This document shows positions 53,456 through 60,587 of a stretch of 64,000 bases of DNA, piece by piece (the stretch's first letter is position 1; every line of letters starts with the position of its first letter). The DNA comes from Phil1 sp964487565 (GTDB taxonomy: Bacteria; Bacillota; Clostridia; Christensenellales; CAG-138): NCBI GenBank assembly GCA_964487565.1, contig CAZARN010000002.1, forward strand, positions 159,325-223,324, read 5' to 3'. Below the pieces are notes generated by a model. That model did no database searches. It was not told the DNA's origin and worked only from the letters and a program-made list of their open reading frames with translations. The position numbers and the translations under genes were made by a program.

Positions 53456-54390
53456 TGCCTGTCCCCCGTGATCTCGGAGCGTATGCTGGGATCGAGAAGG
53501 CCTGTGAGGACGTCGCTTATCAGATTGCAGACGACAACCAGCACGGCGATGATGAGCACGCACGCCTGCACGACGGTCACATCCTGTTTTTCGATCGCTT
53601 CAACCATATAACTGCCCATGCCGGGTATGCCGAATATCTTTTCCACAATAAACGAGCCGGAAATTATCCACGGTATCTCCATGAACATCATAACGACGAC
53701 GACGATGAGCGAATTGCGCATCACGTGGCGGATTATCACCTCACGCTCCTTGAGTCCCTTCGCGTAAGCCGTGAGCACATAGCGCTGACGGTATACGTCG
53801 AGCACCTCCGCCTTGGTTATCCTCATTATATTTGCGATACCGCCCATCGATATGGCCGCGACCGGCATTATATAGTGCAGCGGCGTGCTGTAGCCGCTCA
53901 GCGGCAGCCAGCCGAGATATACGCTGAATATGAGCATCAGCATCACGCCAAGCCAGTATTGCGGCACGGCCTGCATGAAGCTTGAGACCGCCATCATGCA
54001 GCGGTCAAGCGCCGAATCCTTTTTATATGCAAGCAATATCCCGAGCGGAATGCCTGTCAAAGCCTGGATGAGCATGGCCGCCCCGCAGGTTTTGAGCGTA
54101 AGAGGTATTCTTGTTTTGATCGATTGGCTTATCGGAAGTTTTGATTGTATCGAATTGCCCAGATCGCCGTGAAGAAGCTTGTCTGCCCATGAGAAAAACT
54201 GAACGTAAAGCGGCTGATCCAAGCCGTACTGCGCACGGTATGCCTCACGTTTGGCTTCGGGCACATGCGCGCCGTACATCGTGTTCACTATATCGCCGGG
54301 CATCATATAAATAAGAGAAAACACGACAATACACACTGTGATGATAAGAAGGATTCCAATAAGCGCTTTTTTCAGGACATAATTGATCAT
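53452..54390 (-). CDS. Peptide ABC transporter permease (DppB/OppB type)
   Basis: A 312-residue permease with about six hydrophobic segments. QYGLDQPLYVQFFSWADKLL near residue 52 and GDLGNSIQSKLPISQSI are DppB/OppB signatures; YVLTAYAKGLKEREVIIRHV near 195 is the EAA loop. It is the first gene of the importer operon and diverges from the serine hydrolase operon; no convincing promoter was found in the AT-rich stretch before it. Confidence 0.93.
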   Translation of the reverse strand: MINYVLKKALIGILLIITVCIVVFSLIYMMPGDIVNTMYGAHVPEAKREAYRAQYGLDQPLYVQFFSWADKLLHGDLGNSIQSKLPISQSIKTRIPLTLKTCGAAMLIQALTGIPLGILLAYKKDSALDRCMMAVSSFMQAVPQYWLGVMLMLIFSVYLGWLPLSGYSTPLHYIMPVAAISMGGIANIMRITKAEVLDVYRQRYVLTAYAKGLKEREVIIRHVMRNSLIVVVVMMFMEIPWIISGSFIVEKIFGIPGMGSYMVEAIEKQDVTVVQACVLIIAVLVVVCNLISDVLTGLLDPSIRSEITGDRQ

Positions 54391-54527
54391 GTTATCCGGC
54401 CTTTGCCGGCGTCCACCTCGCTTTCGGATGCGCCGTTTGAGCTGTTTATTTTTTTATATGATACACGATACATATATGCTCCTTGTGTGGAGGATGTATG
54501 GTTTGTGTCAAGTTTGCGTAACACGCA

Positions 54528-54555
54528 TTTACAGGCAAAACCGCGATGGTATAAT
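54528..54555 (+). promoter_or_regulatory. Promoter of the serine hydrolase operon
   Basis: TTTACA (54528-54533), a 16-nt spacer, TATAAT (54550-54555), 61 nt before the start codon. Confidence 0.7.
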
Positions 54556-54616
54556 TTATCTTGAGCAACATGGGATGAACGGCACAACGTCCCAGTCCGC
54601 GAAAGGAGCTTATGTT

Positions 54617-56191
54617 ATGAACATGGCCGACGTCAGTCGTATTGACGCGCTTTTCGACACCTGGCGCATGGACGGTGCGCCCGGCGGTCAGGTGCTGATA
54701 AAAAAAGACGGCAAGACCGTATATGAAAAATGCTTCGGCAATGCAAATGTCGAGCTTTCCGTTCCGATAACGCCCGACACGCGCTTCAACATCGCATCAA
54801 ATTCCAAACAATTCACCGTCACCGCGGTGCTCATGCTCATGGAGGAGGGACTCATTTCCCCATCCGACGACATCAGGCGTTATATACCCGAGCTTGTTTC
54901 CTTCAGCGAACCTGTGAGCGTGCATCAGCTCATGACCCACACGAGCGGCATTAGGGACGTGGTGGAGCTTCTCGTGCAATCCGGCCGGCGCATGGATGAT
55001 ACCGTCAAGCAGGAGGACGCTTTGAAGCTCATTTCCATGCAAAAGGGACTTTGCTTCAAGCCCGGCACGCGCTATATGTATTCAAACAGCAATTTCGTCT
55101 GCCTCGCGACGATCGCCGAGAAGCTTTCCGGAAAACCGCTGCCGCTCTTTCTTCAGGAGCGCGTGTTCGCGCCTCTTCACATGGACGACACGCTCGTTGA
55201 GGACAGATACTGGATACTCGTGCCCAACGCTTCTGCAAGCTATTACGATAACGGCCGCGCGTTCGTGCACAGCGTTTTCAATTCCGGATTTTACGGCGAC
55301 GGGAACATATGGACGACCGCACGCGATTTTTCCAAATGGCTCGAAGGCCAGTACATGACCCCTTCCCTGCTTGACAGCAAAACCGTGGATTTCATGCGCA
55401 CGCTGCCCGCGCAGCCTGCTGACACGTTCTATGCCTGCGGGCTGGTGCTCGGCAATGTGGCGGGCCACAGGATAATCACGCACGGGGGGACTGACGCGAG
55501 CTTCCGCTCCCAGTTCGGTCTTTTGCCCGACGACGGGATAGAGATCATCGTCTTCTCCAACACAAACAACCTCAGTCCCGAGGATATCGTCGCGCACATC
55601 GCCATGATAATGCTTGGCGAGGATGAAGCGGCCGACGCGCTGCCCGAACCCACGCTCGCGCGCGTTCCGTCCGCGGACGCGCCAGGCTTCTATTACGGCA
55701 CGGGCGCCGATCAGATGCTCGTTGCCGAGGTTTATGAAAACGACGGCGCGCTTTATCTGCGCGACAATTATGACGGCGTCGCCCTCTTCCACGAAACGGG
55801 CAACCTCTACCACGCAGGCAGGAGCGCGCTGTACCTTTGCCTCGGCGATGAGCCGCATCTCACATGGCTGGGCGAAAGCATAGACGCGAAAAAGGCGCCT
55901 GCCGCCGTCGATGAAGCGGCTGTCGGGGAATATCTCGGCGAATACGAAAGCGAGGAGCTCCTCGACGTGCGCTATGAGGTCTGCTGCGAACGCGGCAAGC
56001 TCTCATTCAGGCACAAACGCCTTGGCGACATGTTCATGGCTCCGCTTGAAGAGAAGGATACGTTTATCCTCGATATGCACCTTGACAACGCGATGATCCT
56101 TCGCTTTTTACGCGACGGACGCGGCGCTGTATACGGATTTGACCTTTCGGGCGGCGATTGCCGCGGCATACGTTTTGCGAGGGTACAATGA
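54617..56191 (+). CDS. Serine hydrolase of the class C beta-lactamase fold
   Basis: A 524-residue protein. Catalytic motifs are S61-N-S-K64 (nucleophile and base), Y155-S-N157 and H289-G-G. The C-terminal 200 residues form a beta-rich domain as in D-aminopeptidase or esterase relatives. There is no signal peptide or membrane helix, so it acts in the cytoplasm, unlike most relatives; this fits work on imported substrates. ATG 54617 has AAAGGAG 8 nt upstream. The frame is open for 234 nt further upstream, but that stretch contains the promoter. It overlaps the kinase gene by 4 nt. Confidence 0.88.
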   Translation: MNMADVSRIDALFDTWRMDGAPGGQVLIKKDGKTVYEKCFGNANVELSVPITPDTRFNIASNSKQFTVTAVLMLMEEGLISPSDDIRRYIPELVSFSEPVSVHQLMTHTSGIRDVVELLVQSGRRMDDTVKQEDALKLISMQKGLCFKPGTRYMYSNSNFVCLATIAEKLSGKPLPLFLQERVFAPLHMDDTLVEDRYWILVPNASASYYDNGRAFVHSVFNSGFYGDGNIWTTARDFSKWLEGQYMTPSLLDSKTVDFMRTLPAQPADTFYACGLVLGNVAGHRIITHGGTDASFRSQFGLLPDDGIEIIVFSNTNNLSPEDIVAHIAMIMLGEDEAADALPEPTLARVPSADAPGFYYGTGADQMLVAEVYENDGALYLRDNYDGVALFHETGNLYHAGRSALYLCLGDEPHLTWLGESIDAKKAPAAVDEAAVGEYLGEYESEELLDVRYEVCCERGKLSFRHKRLGDMFMAPLEEKDTFILDMHLDNAMILRFLRDGRGAVYGFDLSGGDCRGIRFARVQ

Positions 56192-57648
56192 ACGCACAAA
56201 TCAACGTCGGATATGCGCTCGGCATCGACCTTGGCACCTCCGGCGTCAAGCTTTGCCTTATAGACGCGAAGGGCGCTGCGATCGCCGCCGCGGAACGCGG
56301 ATATCCACGCGTAAGCACGGCCCCCGGCATGGCGGAGCAGGACACCCGGCTTTGGGCGCGCGCGATCGCCGATGCGTGCAGCGAATTGCTTGCGCATGAC
56401 CCCGCGGCGCGCAGCCGCATACGCGCCGTCGGCCTTTCGGCCCAAATGCCCACGCTCGTTTTGACGGACAGGACGGGCCGCGCCCTGTCAAACGCCGTAA
56501 CATGGCAGGATTCGCGCGCGGATGCGATCGGCGAGGCGCTGCTTTCCCGCTTCGGGCAGAAACGCCATTTCGCCGTCACGGGCGTCAGGCTCGACGGAAG
56601 ATATATCGTTCCGATGTATCTCTATCAGAAGAAGCTCGGCTTCGCGCGCACAGACGCGCTGCTTTTGAGCGCCAAGGATTACATATACGCGCTCCTTACC
56701 GGCATGCCGGCGACCGACCCTTCAACAGCTTCCGGCTTTGGGGTTTATTCTCTTCAAAGAGGCGCGTTTGACGATCTCCTCCTCGCCAAGGCGGGCGTTG
56801 ATGCCTCAATGCTCCCGCCTGTGTTCGGCAGCACTGAAGCCCCGGCTTCGCTTGACGCGCAGGGTGCAGAGCTGCTTGGCCTCGATCCGGGGATACCGGT
56901 GATTCTCGGCTGCGCGGATTCGATATGCGGCGCGCTTGCTATGGGCGCCGCGCGCGACGGCGTTGCCGCCGCCATCTGGGGAACAAGCACGGCGCTGATC
57001 GCGCCAAGCTCCTCGGCGGACGCGGATATCGGCTGCGGCTGCTTTATCACGCCGTCCGTATATCCCGGTGAATATGCGCTTGAGGCGGATATGCTCTCGA
57101 CCGGGCTTTCCTTTGCATGGCTTGGCAGGCTGCTTGGCAGAACGCCGGACGAGCTGCTCGCCATGGCGCAAAACGTACCCGCGGGAAGCTGCGGCGTAAG
57201 GTTTTATCCGTATCTTGCCGGAGGGGAGCAAAGCGTGCTGTGGGACGGTTCCCTTCGCGGTGAAATACGCGGACTTGAAGGCGTACACACCGCCGCGCAT
57301 ATCGCGCGCGCGCTTGCGGAAGGCATCTGTTATGAGACGCGCCGCTGCACGGAGGCGTTTTCGGCTTCCGGCGCGCGGATAACGCGCATGGTATGCAGCG
57401 GACACGCCGCCGCGTCATCTTTTTTTATGCAGCTTCTTTCCGACATCATCGGCCTCGAATGCGATACAACGCCCGAAACGAACGGTTCGGCCTACGGAGC
57501 GGCCACGTTGGCGGGGATCGGCGCGGGATTTTGGGATGCGCAAGGCATACCTTCGCCCGACGCGGTCAATTCAGCCCGCTTTGAACCGGACGCTGAGGCT
57601 GCGGAGGGTTATTCCGCCCTCTATAACGAATACTTGAGCAAGGCATAA
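56188..57648 (+). CDS. FGGY family carbohydrate kinase (xylulokinase-like)
   Basis: A 486-residue kinase of the FGGY family. GIDLGTSGVK with D14 binds phosphate; the catalytic aspartate is likely D244 in GCADSICGALAMG, and the second ATP motif is CSGHAAASSFFMQLLSDI. It most resembles xylulokinase, but its operon partners suggest a different sugar or polyol. ATG 56188 overlaps the hydrolase stop (ATGA) and has GAGGG upstream. Confidence 0.88.
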   Translation: MNAQINVGYALGIDLGTSGVKLCLIDAKGAAIAAAERGYPRVSTAPGMAEQDTRLWARAIADACSELLAHDPAARSRIRAVGLSAQMPTLVLTDRTGRALSNAVTWQDSRADAIGEALLSRFGQKRHFAVTGVRLDGRYIVPMYLYQKKLGFARTDALLLSAKDYIYALLTGMPATDPSTASGFGVYSLQRGAFDDLLLAKAGVDASMLPPVFGSTEAPASLDAQGAELLGLDPGIPVILGCADSICGALAMGAARDGVAAAIWGTSTALIAPSSSADADIGCGCFITPSVYPGEYALEADMLSTGLSFAWLGRLLGRTPDELLAMAQNVPAGSCGVRFYPYLAGGEQSVLWDGSLRGEIRGLEGVHTAAHIARALAEGICYETRRCTEAFSASGARITRMVCSGHAAASSFFMQLLSDIIGLECDTTPETNGSAYGAATLAGIGAGFWDAQGIPSPDAVNSARFEPDAEAAEGYSALYNEYLSKA

Positions 57649-57659
57649 GGAGGATGCAA

Positions 57660-59027
57660 ATGGATTACAGAAAATACCGCAACATCGGCGAATATGAGCG
57701 CCGCTTCCCGCAAAGCCGCAGGATATTTGAGGAGGCCCTCAATTATATCCCCGCCGGCGTGAACAGCACCGCGCGCACGGTCAGCTCCGGCTGGGATCCC
57801 TTCCCTCTGAGCGTGGAACGCGGCGAAGGCTCCCGTGTCTATGATGCGGACGGGAATGAATATATCGATTACCTGCTTGGCCTCGGGCCCATGCTGCTCG
57901 GCCACAGACCGCCCGAAGTCACGGCGGCCGTAACAAAGCACATCAACGAGGTCGGCACGGTGTTCGCCCTTGCAAGCGAGCTTGACGGGACCGTCGCCCG
58001 CAAGATAAGCGAAAGCGTGCCCTCCATGGAAAAGGTACGCCTCGGCAACACGGGCACGGAAACCGTGACTTACGCGATAAGGCTTGCCCGCGCTTTCACC
58101 AAAAAGCAGAAGATAATCCGCTTTGAGGGCATGTACCACGGCTTCTCCGACGGCATCTACTGGAGCAAGCATCCGTCCGCGGCAGCTATCGACGCATGGG
58201 GCAACTGCACGCCCGAACCGCAGGGCCCCGGTCTGCCGAATGGGATCGAGAACAGCCTCATCATCTGCCAGTGGAACGACCTTGCAGCCCTGACAAAAAT
58301 AATCGAGGAAAACCACGACGATATCGCGGCCGTGATAACCGAGCCCATCATGTGCAATACAGGCTGCATTTTGCCCGAACCCGGTTATCTTCAGGGGATG
58401 CGCGCCATAACCGAAAAATACGGCATTCTGCTGATAATGGACGAGGTTATAACCGGCTTCCGCGTTTCGCTTGCGGGCGCGCAGGGCTATTACGGAATCA
58501 AGCCCGACATCTCCGTTTTTGCAAAGGCCATGGGCGGCGGATTCCCCGTCGCGGCGCTCGGCGGCAGGGCGGACATATTCAAGCTCGTTGATGACGGCGT
58601 CGTTTCCGTCGCAGGCACATACAGCGGCAACGGCATCGCGCTTGCGGCCGCAAACGCCACGCTGGATATCCTGAGACGCCCCGGCGTATACGAAACCTTC
58701 ACCGCGCGCTCCATGAAACTCATGGACGGGATCTCCCGGATCTGGAGCAAGAGCCGCGTGCCGGCGTATGTCGTCGGCGTCGGCCCGCTCTTCCAGCTTT
58801 GGTTTGCGGATCGCCCCATCAAAAATTACCGCGACGCAGCCAAATACGCGAACGGTGAGATCTTTGCGCTCTGGTGGGAAGAGATGCTCTTCCGCGGCGT
58901 GCTTTTCCATCCGCACTATTTTGAGAACATGTTCATCTCCATGGCGCATACGGACGCGGACGTCGAGCATACGCTTGAAGTCGCCGAGGAAGCCGCCGCC
59001 GCCGTCGAGAAAAAGGTGCTCGGATAA
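57660..59027 (+). CDS. Class III PLP aminotransferase (glutamate-1-semialdehyde aminomutase-like)
   Basis: A 455-residue PLP enzyme. IPAGVNSTARTV near residue 30 and GNTGTETVTYAIRLAR near 129 are HemL-like; D261 (DEVITGFR) contacts the pyridine and K289 (FAKAMGGG) binds PLP. It is unlikely to be the heme enzyme because no heme gene is near and it sits between a sugar kinase and NagB. A role in moving an amino group to or from a sugar- or acid-like substrate is inferred. ATG 57660 has GGAGG with 6-nt spacing; the ATG 6 nt earlier is too close. Confidence 0.85.
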   Translation: MDYRKYRNIGEYERRFPQSRRIFEEALNYIPAGVNSTARTVSSGWDPFPLSVERGEGSRVYDADGNEYIDYLLGLGPMLLGHRPPEVTAAVTKHINEVGTVFALASELDGTVARKISESVPSMEKVRLGNTGTETVTYAIRLARAFTKKQKIIRFEGMYHGFSDGIYWSKHPSAAAIDAWGNCTPEPQGPGLPNGIENSLIICQWNDLAALTKIIEENHDDIAAVITEPIMCNTGCILPEPGYLQGMRAITEKYGILLIMDEVITGFRVSLAGAQGYYGIKPDISVFAKAMGGGFPVAALGGRADIFKLVDDGVVSVAGTYSGNGIALAAANATLDILRRPGVYETFTARSMKLMDGISRIWSKSRVPAYVVGVGPLFQLWFADRPIKNYRDAAKYANGEIFALWWEEMLFRGVLFHPHYFENMFISMAHTDADVEHTLEVAEEAAAAVEKKVLG

Positions 59028-59039
59028 GGTAAGCTCAGG

Positions 59040-59765
59040 ATGAGGATATACAAAGCCGCGGATTATGCCGCAATGAGCAAACTGGCTTCCGACGTCGTGG
59101 CCGCAGCGGTCATAAAAGATCCCTGCTGCGCACTCGGCCTTGCGACAGGTTCGACCCCGCTTGGCCTTTATGCCTCCCTTGTCGCGCGATACGAAGCAGG
59201 CGAACTGGATTTTTCCCGCACGGTGTTCGTGAACCTGGACGAGTATATCGGCGTCGCGGCCGATGACCCGAACAGCTATTGCAGCTTCATGCAGAGGCAT
59301 TTTTTCAGCGCAGTGAACGCGCGAAGCGTAAACATCAACATCCCGAACGGCATGGCGGACGATACAGCAGCGGAATGCAGGCGTTATGACGAGTTGCTCG
59401 AAGCGCATCCTGTGGATGTTCAGGTGCTCGGCATCGGGCATGACGGGCATATCGGTTTCAATGAACCCGGCGACGCTTTTGTGCCCGGAACCCACGCCGT
59501 GGAGCTTGACGCCCGCACGATAAGCGCCAACGCGAGGTTCTTCGGCGCAGAGGAAAATGTGCCGCGCCGCGCGCTCACAATGGGGATAGGTTCCATCATG
59601 CGCGCAAGAACGATACTGCTGCTTGCATACGGCGCCGATAAGGCGGAAATACTCGCCCGCGCGATCAGGGGACCGGTCACGCCGCATGTTCCCGCGTCGG
59701 TACTCCAGCTTCACGCGGATGTGCGCGTGATAGGCGACGCGACGGCGCTTGCGGAGCTGATATAA
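59040..59765 (+). CDS. nagB: Glucosamine-6-phosphate deaminase
   Basis: A 241-residue enzyme that converts glucosamine 6-phosphate to fructose 6-phosphate and ammonia. ATGSTPLGLY near 36 binds phosphate, D67-E68 (LDEYIG) holds the catalytic Asp and GIGHDGHIGFNEP at 131-143 holds the ring-opening His. No nagA is present beside it. It ends the four-gene operon, followed by a strong terminator. It may process an amino sugar released by the upstream enzymes. Confidence 0.94.
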   Translation: MRIYKAADYAAMSKLASDVVAAAVIKDPCCALGLATGSTPLGLYASLVARYEAGELDFSRTVFVNLDEYIGVAADDPNSYCSFMQRHFFSAVNARSVNINIPNGMADDTAAECRRYDELLEAHPVDVQVLGIGHDGHIGFNEPGDAFVPGTHAVELDARTISANARFFGAEENVPRRALTMGIGSIMRARTILLLAYGADKAEILARAIRGPVTPHVPASVLQLHADVRVIGDATALAELI

Positions 59766-59798
59766 ACGCAGTTTTCAACACGCCCGAAGCATGATATG

Positions 59799-59833
59799 AA
59801 CAGCGCCCGGCGAGCTTCGCCGGGCGCTGTTTT
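59799..59833 (+). terminator. Terminator after nagB
   Basis: A perfect 15-bp stem (59799-59813 with 59817-59831), 3-nt loop, short T run. From here to 59982 nothing else was seen. Confidence 0.85.
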
Positions 59834-59982
59834 CCGTTCATTTCCAAAGTGCCCGTGAATCGCTTCCCGGATGAGCCGGCGAGCGGCGGGATGCCCGGCG
59901 CATATGCGGAACGCGGCTTTTCACCGTGCGTTTCCCCACGAAAGCCATTGACGTCCGTGCGGTTTGCACGGCGCCTTTTCAT

Positions 59983-59999
59983 ATAGAACTGAGTTCTAT
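59983..59999. promoter_or_regulatory. Palindromic operator 1 upstream of the zinc-ribbon cluster
   Basis: ATAGAACT-G-AGTTCTAT, a perfect 8-1-8 inverted repeat. It shares the core GAACT-N-AGTTC with the palindrome centred 47 bp downstream. The form fits a TetR-family or similar dimeric repressor. Confidence 0.75.
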
Positions 60000-60019
60000 T
60001 TTCGTCAAAAACCCCTTGA

Positions 60020-60049
60020 TTGACGCAATTTGGAACTCAGTTCCATATT
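60020..60049 (+). promoter_or_regulatory. Promoter of the zinc-ribbon cluster with operator 2 in its spacer
   Basis: TTGACG (60020-60025), an 18-nt spacer and CATATT (60044-60049). The spacer contains TGGAACT-C-AGTTCCA (60031-60045), a perfect 7-1-7 palindrome, so a bound protein would block RNA polymerase directly. Confidence 0.65.
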
Positions 60050-60118
60050 TTTTTCGATCTGCTTTTGCTTAAATACAATTGTCACGCGACAAGTTTGAGA
60101 TAAGGAGGTAAAGCCGGC

Positions 60119-60505
60119 ATGGCTGATGCGCTCGATATGGAAAAAGTCGTGCATAACTATTTGCAGGACTGTTCCAATACCAAAGAATTCCGTTTTGCCC
60201 TGCGATGTCCGAGCTGCAAACAGTTATGGCACAGCTCACCGGTTGCGTTTTCGAAGGCGGGTATCACGCCGGAAAGCGAAGGCAAGAGCATCATATATGA
60301 AGCGCTCTATCAACGCGAAAAGGAACGCGCCAGAGAAAAAGCCGTGAAAGAAGCCATGAAGGTTTTCTGTTATTGCCCGATCTGCAAGCGCCTCGTTTGC
60401 GATCGCTGCTTTGTCATTTGCGAGGACATCGACATATGCGTTGATTGTGCCGACCAGCTCAAGCAGCAGGGCGAACCTGTCGCAGCGCGAAACACCCTAT
60501 CGTGA
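60119..60505 (+). CDS. Small zinc-ribbon protein, hypothetical
   Basis: A 128-residue soluble protein with two cysteine sets: RCPSCKQLWH near 29, and FCYCPICKRLVCDRCFVICE then DICVDCAD at 83-112, which look like a zinc ribbon and a cross-brace-like zinc site. A charged helix (YQREKERAREKAVKEAMK) lies between. Function unknown. It has a strong AAGGAGG site and is the first gene after the tandem palindromes; the large zinc-ribbon membrane protein follows 82 nt later. Confidence 0.8.
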   Translation: MADALDMEKVVHNYLQDCSNTKEFRFALRCPSCKQLWHSSPVAFSKAGITPESEGKSIIYEALYQREKERAREKAVKEAMKVFCYCPICKRLVCDRCFVICEDIDICVDCADQLKQQGEPVAARNTLS

Positions 60506-60587
60506 TTTGAAAACCAGACCGTCCCGCAAGCAGGAAACAGCATCCACGGCGCAAGAGGAAAATCGAGACAACAAGGAGGAAAAACAG

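Noticed and set aside
54383..54616. 78-codon N-terminal extension of the serine hydrolase
   Set aside because: The stretch contains the operon promoter (54528-54555). Its cysteine-rich translation is not like the family, while ATG 54617 has a proper ribosome binding site.
57660..59027. Glutamate-1-semialdehyde aminomutase of heme synthesis (hemL)
   Set aside because: Motifs are HemL-like, but no tetrapyrrole genes are nearby and the operon partners are a hydrolase, a sugar kinase and NagB. A general class III aminotransferase call is safer.
57621..59714. Minus-strand open frame of 697 codons
   Set aside because: It is antisense to the aminotransferase and nagB, both clear by motif and coupled. 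Long antisense frames arise in GC-rich DNA; the translation has no recognisable domain.
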